From assembly GCF_041690465.1 (NCBI RefSeq), contig NZ_JAWLHG010000021.1:1-64000 (forward strand): DNA of 64,000 nucleotides. The letters are read 5' to 3'. Each line of letters begins with the position of its first letter. Position 1 is the stretch's first letter. A model generated the notes under the pieces. It worked only from the letters and a program-made list of their open reading frames with translations, made no database searches and was not told where the DNA came from. Source of the DNA: Falsiroseomonas sp041690465 (GTDB lineage: Bacteria > Pseudomonadota > Alphaproteobacteria > Acetobacterales > Acetobacteraceae). Shown in pieces: positions 51,449 through 59,232 of this stretch. A program made the translations under genes and the position numbers.

Positions 51449-53119
51449 ATGGACGGCATGATGACGGGCTCCGCGCTCGCGCCGAGCGCCCACCTCGACA
51501 GCTTCTGCCGGGACAACCTGCCGCCCCGCGAGCAATGGCCGGTCTTCCTGCTCGACCGACCGGAGTTCCGCTATCCCGCGCGGCTCAATTGCGCGGTGGA
51601 GCTGCTGGACCGCAACATCGACAGCGGCCGCGGCGACCATCCCGCGATCGTCACCCCGGCCGAGACGCTCACCTATCGCCAGCTTGCCGAGCGGGTGAAC
51701 CGCATCGCGAATGCGCTGGTGAGCAGGCTCGGCCTGGTGCCCGGCAACCGCGTGCTGCTGCGCAGCGCCAACAATGCCTGGATGGTCGCTTCCTGCTTCG
51801 CGGTGCTCAAGGCGGGCGGCGTGGTGGTGCCGACCATGCCGCTGCTGCGCACGAAGGAACTTGGCCAGGTGCTGCGCAAGGCGCGCATCAGCCACGCGCT
51901 CTGCGATGCGCGCCTCGTCGAGGAGCTGCGCAGGGCCGAGGCTCCCGACCTGCAGCATCTCGTCACCTGGGGCGATGGCGGGCTGGAATCGCTCTGCGCC
52001 GAAGCCTCGCCCGACTTCGCCGCCTGCGACACCGCCGCCGATGATGTGTGCCTGGTCGGCTTCACCAGCGGCAGCACCGGCGAGCCGAAGGGCACGATGC
52101 ATTTCCACCGCGACATGCTGGCGATCTGCGACGGCTATTCCGCGCAGGTGCTGCGGCCGGAGCCCTCCGACATCTTCATCGGCTCGCCGCCGCTCGCCTT
52201 CACCTTCGGCCTCGGCGGGCTGGTGCTGTTCCCCTTCCGAATCGGCGCCACCGCCGTGCTGCTCGCGAAGGCACCGCCGGAGGAGTTGCCGGCGGCCATC
52301 GCGCGGCACCGCGCGACGATCTGCTTCACCGCGCCCACGGCCTACCGCGTGATGGCCGGCCTCGCCTGGCAGCACGATCTTTCCAGCCTGCGCAAATGCG
52401 TCAGCGCCGGCGAGGCGCTGCCGAAGCCGATCTTCGACGCCTGGGAGCAGGCAACCGGCCTCAAGCTGATGGACGGCATCGGCGCCACGGAGATGCTGCA
52501 CATCTTCATCGCCGCGCGCGAGGACCAGGTACGCCCCGGCGCCACCGGCCTTCCCGTGCCCGGCTACCTTGCCCGGGTGGTGGACGAGACCGGCGCCGAG
52601 CTTCCACGCGGCACGCCCGGCCGGCTGGCGGTGCAGGGGCCGACCGGCTGCCGCTACCTCGCCGATCCGCGGCAGGCGCAATACGTGCAGAACGGCTGGA
52701 ACATCACAGGCGACACCTACATCCAGGACGATGACGGCTATTTCTGGTACCAGGCGCGCAACGACGACATGATCGTCTCTGCCGGCTACAACATCGCCGG
52801 CCCCGAGGTCGAAGCCGCGCTGCTGGCGCACGCTGCGGTGAAGGAATGCGGCGTGGTCGGCGCGCCGGATGCGGAGCGCGGCATGGTGGTGCGCGCCTAT
52901 GTCGTGCTGCACGAGGGCCACGCGCCGGACGACGCGACGCGCAAGGCGCTGCAGGATCACGTCAAGCGCGAGATCGCGCCCTACAAATACCCGCGCAGCG
53001 TCGTCTTCGTGGACGCCCTGCCGCGCACCGGCACCGGCAAGCTGCAGCGCTTCGCCTTGCGCCGCCAGGCGCAGGACGAGGCGGCACGCCAGCGCGCCGC
53101 CGAGGAACCGACCGCATGA
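51449..53119 (+). CDS. Aryl-CoA ligase, 2-aminobenzoate/benzoate-CoA ligase type
   Basis: The 556-residue adenylate-forming ligase opens SAHLDSFCRDNLPPREQWPV, a start I associate with 2-aminobenzoate-CoA ligases, followed by the phosphate loop GFTSGSTGEPKGTMHFH (about residues 200-216), DGIGATEMLHIFI, NITGDTYIQDDDGYFWYQAR and the C-terminal lysine in LPRTGTGKLQRF. It activates the aromatic acid so that the fused monooxygenase can act on its thioester. Ribosome-binding site GGGGAG nine bases ahead of ATG 51449. Its stop overlaps the RidA-like start. Confidence 0.88.
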   Translation: MDGMMTGSALAPSAHLDSFCRDNLPPREQWPVFLLDRPEFRYPARLNCAVELLDRNIDSGRGDHPAIVTPAETLTYRQLAERVNRIANALVSRLGLVPGNRVLLRSANNAWMVASCFAVLKAGGVVVPTMPLLRTKELGQVLRKARISHALCDARLVEELRRAEAPDLQHLVTWGDGGLESLCAEASPDFAACDTAADDVCLVGFTSGSTGEPKGTMHFHRDMLAICDGYSAQVLRPEPSDIFIGSPPLAFTFGLGGLVLFPFRIGATAVLLAKAPPEELPAAIARHRATICFTAPTAYRVMAGLAWQHDLSSLRKCVSAGEALPKPIFDAWEQATGLKLMDGIGATEMLHIFIAAREDQVRPGATGLPVPGYLARVVDETGAELPRGTPGRLAVQGPTGCRYLADPRQAQYVQNGWNITGDTYIQDDDGYFWYQARNDDMIVSAGYNIAGPEVEAALLAHAAVKECGVVGAPDAERGMVVRAYVVLHEGHAPDDATRKALQDHVKREIAPYKYPRSVVFVDALPRTGTGKLQRFALRRQAQDEAARQRAAEEPTA

Positions 53120-53517
53120 CCTCCCCCCTCACCGCGCTGCAGCCCGAAGGCTGGCCCGCGCCACGCGGCTACGCCAACGGCATGATGGGCCGGGGCCGCG
53201 TGGTGCTGGTCGGCGGACAGATCGGCTGGGACAGCGAAGGCCGTTTCCCGCCCGGGCTGGTCGCGCAGACGCGCCAGGCGCTGGAGAACGTGCTGGCGGT
53301 GGTGCGCGCTGCCGGCGGCGGGCCGGAGCATATCGGCCGGCTCACCTGGTATGTCGTGGACATGGCGGAATACCGCGCCAGCCAGAAGGAACTCGGCCCG
53401 GCCTATCGCGAGGTGATGGGCCGGCACTACCCGGCGATGGCGCTGGTGCAGGTGGTCTGCCTCGTCGAGCCGGCCGCGCGCGTGGAGATAGAGGCCACCG
53501 CGATCATCCCGGATTAG
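53116..53517 (+). CDS. RidA/YjgF-family protein lacking the archetypal arginine
   Basis: The 133-residue protein has the RidA fold pattern: LVGGQIGWDSEGRFPPGLVAQ, QALENVLAVVRAAGGGPEHI, then YPAMALVQVVCLVEPAARVEIEATA. In enamine/imine deaminases the last block carries a substrate-binding arginine (PARSCVEV in the E. coli type); here methionine stands there, while the glutamate of VEIEA is kept. RidA relatives hydrolyse enamine/imine intermediates or act on other small molecules. As last gene of an aryl-CoA operon it may process an amino-ring intermediate, but the missing arginine argues for a different activity. Confidence 0.88.
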   Translation: MTSPLTALQPEGWPAPRGYANGMMGRGRVVLVGGQIGWDSEGRFPPGLVAQTRQALENVLAVVRAAGGGPEHIGRLTWYVVDMAEYRASQKELGPAYREVMGRHYPAMALVQVVCLVEPAARVEIEATAIIPD

Positions 53518-53575
53518 CCAGCCGCATCACGCCAACGCGAGGCCGCCACCACGCGCGACCGATCGACTGCCCGGG

Positions 53576-53597
53576 CGTTCCCTCCCGAGAAGGAACG
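53576..53597 (+). promoter_or_regulatory. Leader hairpin covering the likely ribosome-binding site of the HtrA gene
   Basis: CGTTCC (53576-53581), ten bases, GGAACG (53592-53597). The 3-prime arm overlaps the AAGGA that would serve as ribosome-binding site for the ATG at 53607. This geometry could restrict translation until the hairpin opens. Confidence 0.35.
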
Positions 53598-53606
53598 AAC
53601 GGACCG

Positions 53607-54785
53607 ATGCAGAACATCCGCGCATCCCTGGCCATGCTCATGCTGCTGCCGCTCCTCGCCTGCGACGAGGCGCCGCAGCCGCCCCCGCCCCCACCGCCGC
53701 GCCCCGCCGCCGTCCAGCCGGCGCCGGCACCCGCCACGGCGCCCCCGGCCGCGACGCCGGCCGTGCTGCGCGGCGCGCCCGATTTCGAGGCGTTGGCCGC
53801 GCAGGTCATGCCAGCGGTGGTCAGCATCGCCGTCACCCAGGAAGCGGCTGCCGAATTGCCGCCAGGGCTACGCGGCACGCCCTATGAGCGCTACTTCCGT
53901 GATCGCTTCCGCGGCCGCGAGCGCCCGGAGATGACCGGCGCCGGCTCCGGCTTCATCATCGATCCCTCGGGTCTGATCGTCACCGCGAACCACGTGGTCG
54001 GCGAGGCCACGCGCGTCACCGTCTCGCTGCTGGACGGCACCGAATTGCCGGCGCAACTCCTCGGCACGGACGAGCTGACCGACCTCGCCGTGCTGCAGGT
54101 GGAGGCCGACCGGCCGCTGCCCTATGTCGCGCTCGGGCCCTCCGCGACGGTCAATATCGGGCAGTGGGTGCTGGCGGCGGGCAACCCCTTCGGACTCGGC
54201 GGCAGCGTCAGCAGCGGGATCATCTCGGCGCTCGGGCGGCGCATCGGGCTCGGGCCGTTCGACGACTTCATCCAGACCGATGCGCCGATCAATCCCGGCA
54301 ATTCCGGCGGGCCGCTGTTCAACCTGGCGGGCCAGGTGATCGGCATCAACACGGCGATCTACTCGCCTTCCGGCGCCTCGGCCGGGATCGGCTTCGCGAC
54401 ACCCTCCGACCTGGCCAGGCCGATCATCACCCGGCTTCGCAGCGGCGAGCAGGTGGTGCGCGGCTGGCTCGGCGTCTCGGTGACCGATGCGGTCCTGCAG
54501 GAGCGGCGCGGCGCCCTCTCGGCCCTGTTCGGCAACGATGAGCCGCGCCGCGGCGCGCTGATCGCCGGCGTGCTGCCCGGCGGCCCGGCGGAGCGCGCCG
54601 GGCTGCGCCAAGGCGACCTGGTGGTGGAGATCGACGGCGAGCCGGTGCAGGGCACGCGCGAATTCCTGCGCCACATCGCCAGCATGGCACCCGGGCAGGA
54701 CGCCGCCCTCACCCTGATCCGCGATGGACGGGAGCAGCAACTGACCGTCCGCGTCGCGGCCCGGCCGGCGCAACCTCCCCGATAG
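53607..54785 (+). CDS. HtrA/DegQ-type trypsin-like serine protease, lipoprotein
   Basis: The 392-residue periplasmic protease has a lipoprotein signal ending LLAC (lipid-bearing Cys19), a Pro/Ala-rich linker (about 22-52), then a trypsin-like domain with catalytic triad H129 (TANHVVGE), D159 (TDLAVLQ) and S233 (NPGNSGGPLF). A single PDZ domain follows (about 290-380, GVLPGGPAERAGLRQGDLVVEIDG). One PDZ and a membrane anchor resemble DegS or HhoA-like enzymes rather than DegP. Role: protein quality control at the envelope. It stands alone after the aromatic operon, and a hairpin covers its leader. Confidence 0.93.
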   Translation: MQNIRASLAMLMLLPLLACDEAPQPPPPPPPRPAAVQPAPAPATAPPAATPAVLRGAPDFEALAAQVMPAVVSIAVTQEAAAELPPGLRGTPYERYFRDRFRGRERPEMTGAGSGFIIDPSGLIVTANHVVGEATRVTVSLLDGTELPAQLLGTDELTDLAVLQVEADRPLPYVALGPSATVNIGQWVLAAGNPFGLGGSVSSGIISALGRRIGLGPFDDFIQTDAPINPGNSGGPLFNLAGQVIGINTAIYSPSGASAGIGFATPSDLARPIITRLRSGEQVVRGWLGVSVTDAVLQERRGALSALFGNDEPRRGALIAGVLPGGPAERAGLRQGDLVVEIDGEPVQGTREFLRHIASMAPGQDAALTLIRDGREQQLTVRVAARPAQPPR

Positions 54786-54848
54786 GATCATACCAGCGGC
54801 CAACTTCGTTGACCGCCGATATGAGCCTTCTTGCGCCCTCAGGCGCAT

Positions 54849-54919
54849 CGCGCCGAAGGCACGCCTCCGGCGTGGCGCGGCCGCATCCGGGGCATCGGCG
54901 CCGGTCGAAGACCGACGCC
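54849..54919. terminator. Hairpin cluster between convergent genes
   Basis: Two stems lie in the 141-base gap. First: CGCGCC (54849-54854), bulge gaaggc, ACGCC-TCC-GGCGT, GGCGCG (54874-54879). Second: GGCG and CGGTC (54897-54906), loop GAA, GACCG and CGCC (54910-54919) with one mismatch. No U-tract. Placed to end both the protease gene and the convergent small membrane-protein gene. Confidence 0.5.
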
Positions 54920-54926
54920 GCCGGTC

Positions 54927-55151
54927 TCAGATCCCGGGCGCTTCGGCGGCCGGCTCGGCCGGGGGCAGCGGGTCGTCGGTGCCGGAGGAGCGCCAGCCCT
55001 GGCGTTCCTCCCACATCCGCTTGCCGACCAGGGCGGCACCGGCGAGGCCGGCACCGACCGCCACGCCGGTGGCGACCCCGGTGACGAAGACCAGGCCGGC
55101 GGCCATCCCGACGGGGCCGGTCATCATACGCGTGGCGCAGCGCAGCAGCAT
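54927..55151 (-). CDS. Small glycine-rich membrane protein
   Basis: The protein has 74 residues. A long hydrophobic, glycine/alanine-rich stretch (about residues 10-42, GPVGMAAGLVFVTGVATGVA and on) could cross the membrane once or twice as a hairpin; the tail is proline/acid-rich (PLPPAEPAAEAPGI). A strong AAGGAG ribosome-binding site lies just before the ATG at 55151, which supports translation. The function is unknown. It follows the zinc-ribbon-like small gene on the same strand. Confidence 0.55.
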   Translation of the reverse strand: MLLRCATRMMTGPVGMAAGLVFVTGVATGVAVGAGLAGAALVGKRMWEERQGWRSSGTDDPLPPAEPAAEAPGI

Positions 55152-55176
55152 CTGGGAGCTCCTTGATCCTTTCGCC

Positions 55177-55353
55177 TCACTTGGGCGGTGCGGCGCGTGC
55201 GGCAAGCGTCGACGGTGCGGGCGCAAGGGCGCGCTCCGCGGCGCAGGAACAGACCAGCGTGCCATCGGCCAGAAGGTTCGGCATGGTCGCCTCCCCGCAA
55301 TGCGGGCATTCGACCGGCTCGCTGCGAAGCGGGGGCGGAAGGGCGGACATCAT
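55177..55353 (-). CDS. Tiny zinc-ribbon-like protein
   Basis: The protein has 58 residues, with CPHC (residues 16-19) and CSC (35-37) that could bind one zinc ion; the rest is proline/alanine-rich. The frame remains open far upstream, but that region is antisense to isocitrate dehydrogenase, so the double ATG at 55348-55353 is the sensible start. No strong ribosome-binding site is seen. It is upstream of the small membrane gene by 25 bases and divergent from isocitrate dehydrogenase. Confidence 0.4.
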   Translation of the reverse strand: MMSALPPPLRSEPVECPHCGEATMPNLLADGTLVCSCAAERALAPAPSTLAARAAPPK

Positions 55354-55512
55354 GTGGCAGGGCTTCGCCCGGAAGCGCCCCGGCCGCAAGCACCGATCGC
55401 CGCCCATGGTCTTGCCCGCAGGAGGCGCGGTTGGCATGTTCCGCCGCCCGGTCAGGGCAGCGGCGCCGCGGGGCCTCTCTCCGGGCGCCCCGGAAGGCAG
55501 GCTCCAAGGCAA

Positions 55513-55529
55513 GGCTCCGCGAAGGAGCC
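55513..55529 (+). promoter_or_regulatory. Hairpin over a ribosome-binding site ahead of isocitrate dehydrogenase
   Basis: GGCTCC (55513-55518), loop GCGAA, GGAGCC (55524-55529). The stem contains AAGGAG, the Shine-Dalgarno-like sequence for an ATG at 55537. A second in-frame ATG at 55555 with its own weaker AGGA is outside the stem. It may be a regulatory leader, or the hairpin may end an upstream transcript. Confidence 0.35.
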
Positions 55530-55554
55530 CCACAGGATGATCGGTAGGATCGGC

Positions 55555-56766
55555 ATGGCCAAGATCAAGGTGAAGACGCCCGTCGTGGAGATGGACGGCG
55601 ACGAGATGACCCGCATCATCTGGGGGTTCATCAAGGAGAGGCTGATCCTCCCCTATCTCGACATCGACCTGAAGTACTACGACCTCGGCGTCGAGTATCG
55701 CGACCAGACCGACGACCAGGTCACGGTGGACGCGGCGAATGCCACCAGGCAGTACGGCGTCGGCGTGAAGTGCGCCACCATCACCCCGGACGAGGCGCGG
55801 GTGAAGGAGTTCAACCTCAAGAAGATGTGGCGCAGCCCCAACGGCACGATCCGCAACATCCTCGACGGCACGATCTTCCGCGAGCCGATCATCTGCAGGA
55901 ACGTCCCCCGCCTGGTGCCGCACTGGTCGAAGCCGATCGTCGTCGGCCGCCATGCCTATGGCGACATCTACCGCGCGGTCGAGATGAAGGTGCCGGGCCC
56001 CGGCAAGGTGACGATGACCTGGACGCCGGAAGGTGGTGCGCCGCAGGAGATCGGCGACTTCGCCTTCAAGGCCGGCGGCGTCGCGATGATGCAGCACAAC
56101 CTGAACAGCTCGATCGAGGGCTTCGCCCGCGCCAGCTTCAACTATGGCCTGCAGCGCAATTTCTCGGTCTACTTCAGCCACAAGAACACGATCCTCAAGG
56201 CCTACGACGGCAACTTCAAGGACATCTTCCGCGCCATCTACGACGCCGAGTTCAAGGCGGAGTACGAGAAGCGCGGCCTGACCTATGAGGACCGGCTGAT
56301 CGACGACATGGTCGCCTCCGCGCTGAAGTGGGAGGGCGGCTACATCTGGGCCTGCAAGAACTATGACGGCGACGTGCAGTCCGACATCGTCGCGCAGGGC
56401 TTCGGCTCGCTCGGCCTGATGACCTCGGTGCTGCTGAGCCCCGATGGCAACACCGTGGAATCCGAAGCCGCGCATGGCACGGTGACCCGCCACTACCGCG
56501 AGCACCAGAAGGGCCGCGAGACCAGCACCAACCCGATCGCGTCCATCTTCGCCTGGACCCGCGGCCTTTCCTACCGCGGCAAGTTCGACGGCACGCAGGA
56601 CGTGGTGGATTTCGCCAATGCGCTCGAGCAGGTCTGCATCGAGACGGTGGAGAGCGGGTTCATGACCAAGGACCTCGCGATCCTGATCAGCAAGGACCAG
56701 CCCTGGCTGAACACCCAGGCCTTCCTCGCGAAGCTCGACGAGAACCTGAAGAAGAAGATGGCCTGA
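55555..56766 (+). CDS. icd: NADP-dependent isocitrate dehydrogenase
   Basis: The 403-residue enzyme converts isocitrate to 2-oxoglutarate in the TCA cycle. It matches the homodimeric eukaryote-like class: MAKIKVKTPVVEMDGDEMTR at the start, KKMWRSPNGTIRNILDGTIF (substrate serine/asparagine region), the metal-binding IDDMVASALKWEGGYIWACK, YDGDVQSDIVAQGFGSLGLM and the NADP segment EAAHGTVTRHYREHQKG. Length is typical. ATG 55555 is the family-consistent start; ATG 55537 (six residues longer) has the better but stem-covered ribosome-binding site. A 13-bp terminator hairpin follows the stop. Confidence 0.96.
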   Translation: MAKIKVKTPVVEMDGDEMTRIIWGFIKERLILPYLDIDLKYYDLGVEYRDQTDDQVTVDAANATRQYGVGVKCATITPDEARVKEFNLKKMWRSPNGTIRNILDGTIFREPIICRNVPRLVPHWSKPIVVGRHAYGDIYRAVEMKVPGPGKVTMTWTPEGGAPQEIGDFAFKAGGVAMMQHNLNSSIEGFARASFNYGLQRNFSVYFSHKNTILKAYDGNFKDIFRAIYDAEFKAEYEKRGLTYEDRLIDDMVASALKWEGGYIWACKNYDGDVQSDIVAQGFGSLGLMTSVLLSPDGNTVESEAAHGTVTRHYREHQKGRETSTNPIASIFAWTRGLSYRGKFDGTQDVVDFANALEQVCIETVESGFMTKDLAILISKDQPWLNTQAFLAKLDENLKKKMA

Positions 56767-56790
56767 CGCCAGACGGCACGGGCTGACGGA

Positions 56791-56820
56791 ACGGCCGCCG
56801 CGGGACGCCGCGGCGGCCGT
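56791..56820. terminator. Perfect 13-bp stem-loop after isocitrate dehydrogenase
   Basis: ACGGCCGCCGCGG (56791-56803), loop GACG, CCGCGGCGGCCGT (56808-56820), then CTTCGT. It lies 24 bases past the stop and 16 before the stop of the convergent gene, so it can serve both strands. Confidence 0.8.
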
Positions 56821-56836
56821 CTTCGTCCGGCGTGCC

Positions 56837-57388
56837 TCAGGCGGTCAGCGCCATCCATCCAGTGGCGGCACCGGGTGCCACCACGACTCGGCGGCCCGGC
56901 TCGGCCGGCAGCGCGCGCGACATGATCCGGCCGGCGTAGCACCCGCCCCGGCCGCCCACCGGTGCGGCCGCCCAGCGGCTGCTGCGGACCGCGAGGGCGT
57001 GGAAACCAGCCGTCCCGGCATCGCACCAGGGGCTGCCGGCGAGCCCGAGCCGCGCAAGCTCCCCTGCGACCGCCAGCCGGTCGGCCTCCTCGGTCCGTGC
57101 GCAGGCGATCCGGTAGCTCGCCCCCTCCAGCTCGACGCCGATCCAGAGCCGCGGCGCAAAACCCTCCTGCCCCGGCCAGAGCCGCGCCCGCCGGATGAAC
57201 AGCGGGTCCTCGTCCTCTCCGTTCCAGGTCAGCCAGGCCAGATCCTCCATGGCGCGGCGGAGGTCACCGCGCGAGGCATCGCGCTCCGGCGTCACCAGGC
57301 CGAGGGTGAGCAGCGCGCCGACGATCTTCGTCTGCAGGCCGGGCTGGGCGATCTCCGGGTCGAGGCAGCGGGCGAAGGTGAAGGGCAT
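56837..57388 (-). CDS. Conserved-looking protein of unknown function
   Basis: The 183-residue soluble protein is not recognised. Features: MPFTFARCLDPEIAQPGLQTKIVGALLTLGL at the start, an acidic patch (NGEDEDPLF) and a C-terminal glycine-rich stretch. An AGGAG ribosome-binding site lies seven bases before the ATG at 57388, supporting the call. It follows the J-domain-like gene on the same strand after 203 bases in which I see no gene. Confidence 0.55.
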   Translation of the reverse strand: MPFTFARCLDPEIAQPGLQTKIVGALLTLGLVTPERDASRGDLRRAMEDLAWLTWNGEDEDPLFIRRARLWPGQEGFAPRLWIGVELEGASYRIACARTEEADRLAVAGELARLGLAGSPWCDAGTAGFHALAVRSSRWAAAPVGGRGGCYAGRIMSRALPAEPGRRVVVAPGAATGWMALTA

Positions 57389-57591
57389 GGCGGGCTCCTG
57401 CGGGCGTGCGTGGCTGGCGCGACCATGCCGCGTCCCGCCGCGCCACCCGTGTTCCCCGCGGCACAGCCCGCGCGCAGCCTCCGGTGATGTCCGCCCTCAC
57501 CGCCCAGGACTGGCCCGCCCTTCATCCTCCTCGCCGCCTGCCGGCCCGGCTGCGCGACCATGGCGGACCGGGTGCCGGCGATCCGCGCGCA

Positions 57592-58092
57592 TCAGCCGCG
57601 CTCGATCCGCTGCAACTCCCGCCAATGCTCGCGGAACAGCGCGATGCGCACCGCGCGCTCGGTGGCATCGCGCGGCAGGCGGTCGGGGTGGAAGCGCAGC
57701 GCGAAGGCCCGCTTGGCACGCAGGAAGCGCTCGTCGCGCGCGGCACCGCGGTGCCAGGGCCAGATCATGCGCCGCGCCGCATCGCTGGCGGAGAGCCGGG
57801 TCAGCGCCTCGTCGCGCTCCGCCCGGGCCAGCCGGAGCTCCGCCCGCAGCCGGCGCAACTCCGCCTCGGCGGCCGCGGCGCGCTCACCCTCGGTGCGCGC
57901 CAGTGCACGGCTGCGACGCAGGCGCAGGCCGCGCAGCCGCGCCAGCAGCACGGCGCCCTGCCGCCGCGGCATGCGCAGCAGGGCGAGCACCCCGCGCAAC
58001 AGCCGAAGCAGCATGGCGCCAAGCCAGAGCAGCAGCGCGGCGACCAGGCAGCCCGCGAGGACCGCAACCAGCCCAGCTGTTCCCGTGTCCAT
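57592..58092 (-). CDS. Membrane-anchored coiled-coil protein with J-domain-like C-terminus
   Basis: The 166-residue protein begins with a membrane segment (about residues 7-40), then an Ala/Arg/Glu coiled-coil (about 60-100) and ends with RAKRAFALRFHPDRLPRDAT, which resembles helix II and the HPD loop (135-137) of J-domains, followed by a helix-III-like LFREHWRELQRIE. Helix I is weak or missing. It could recruit DnaK to the membrane. AGGAG ten bases before the ATG supports the start. Adjacent to the P1 peptidase on the same strand but 38 bases apart. Confidence 0.6.
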   Translation of the reverse strand: MDTGTAGLVAVLAGCLVAALLLWLGAMLLRLLRGVLALLRMPRRQGAVLLARLRGLRLRRSRALARTEGERAAAAEAELRRLRAELRLARAERDEALTRLSASDAARRMIWPWHRGAARDERFLRAKRAFALRFHPDRLPRDATERAVRIALFREHWRELQRIERG

Positions 58093-58130
58093 GGCGCGTG
58101 CACTCCTGCACGGCGCGTGTCGCCATCGCG

Positions 58131-59222
58131 TTAATTGCCGCGCCGGGCGATGATCTCCGCCACGCGGTCGAGTGGCAGCGCCCGGCCGACCACCCGCTTG
58201 CCGCCAATGCGGCTCTCCACCGTGGTCGCCATGGTCAGCGCGTTCAGCACCGCCTCCTCCGTCGCCTCCGCCGCAGCGACGAAGAGGGGCGAGATGCGGT
58301 CATTCGGCCAATCCGCGTAGCTGGCGGCGCCGGCGCGCTTCTCCGGCGAGCGGATCGCTTCGGGATGCGTCGCGAAGGCGATGGCGTAGTCGCCCGAGCC
58401 GTCCGAGAAGGCCGCGCCGGTGCGCGCGATGCCGGCCATGGCGCGGCGCGCCAGGCGCTGCAGGTTGCGGTCCGACAGCGGCGCATCGGTGGCGAGCACC
58501 ACCACCACCGAACCATCCGCATCCGCCTGCTGCTGCACGTGCTCGGCGAGGTAGTATTTCCCGAGCAGCCGGCCGACGGGCAGGCCATCCATCACCAGCG
58601 CGCCGCCGTAGTTCGCCTGCACCAGCGCACCGACCGCGAAGCCGCCGAGCGCCGGGGGCAGCACGCGCGAGGAGGTGCCGATCCCGCCCTTCCAGCCGAA
58701 CGCCATCGTGCCGGTCCCGGCGCCGACACTGCCCTCCGCCACCGGGCCGGGCCCGGCGATGGCGAGCGCATCGCGCAACTCGGCTGCGCCGACGCCGCGG
58801 GCGCGGATGTCGTTGAGGCGGCCGTCATTGGTCTCGCCGACCACGGCGTTGACGCTGCGCACGGCCTCGTTGCCCGGCTGCGCCAGTGTCCAGTCCACCA
58901 GCGCCTCGACCGCACGGCCGACGGCAAGCGTATTCGTCAGCAGGATCGGCGTCTCCAGCTCGCCGAGCTCCTGCAGCTGCGTCACGCCCGCCATCTTGCC
59001 GAAGCCGTTCATCGCGAAGACGCCGGCGGGCACGCGGTGGGTGAAGGGGTTGTGGCCGTGCGGCAGGATGGCGGTGACGCCGGTGCGCGTGCCCTCGCCG
59101 GCGATCACCGTCACCTGGCCGACGCGCACGCCGGCGACATCGGTGATGGCGTTCAGCGGCCCCGGCGGGAAGATGCCGGGGGCAAGGCCGAGGTCACGGG
59201 CGCGTCGGCGGTCTGCGGGCAT
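58131..59222 (-). CDS. P1-family (DmpA/L-aminopeptidase-type) self-processing hydrolase
   Basis: The 363-residue protein belongs to the DmpA/BapA N-terminal-nucleophile family. It contains ITDVAGVRVGQVTV, LAVGRAVEALVDWTL, ETNDGRLNDIRARGVG, and the processing site region GWKGGIGTSSRVLPPALGG, where a serine after Gly-Thr-Ser is expected to become the nucleophile. C-terminal VVVLATDAPLSDRNLQRLARR completes the fold. Members cleave beta-aminopeptides or D/L-amino-acid amides. It starts ten bases after the end of the small secreted-protein gene on the same strand. Confidence 0.9.
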   Translation of the reverse strand: MPADRRRARDLGLAPGIFPPGPLNAITDVAGVRVGQVTVIAGEGTRTGVTAILPHGHNPFTHRVPAGVFAMNGFGKMAGVTQLQELGELETPILLTNTLAVGRAVEALVDWTLAQPGNEAVRSVNAVVGETNDGRLNDIRARGVGAAELRDALAIAGPGPVAEGSVGAGTGTMAFGWKGGIGTSSRVLPPALGGFAVGALVQANYGGALVMDGLPVGRLLGKYYLAEHVQQQADADGSVVVVLATDAPLSDRNLQRLARRAMAGIARTGAAFSDGSGDYAIAFATHPEAIRSPEKRAGAASYADWPNDRISPLFVAAAEATEEAVLNALTMATTVESRIGGKRVVGRALPLDRVAEIIARRGN

Positions 59223-59232
59223 GCGAGGGCCT

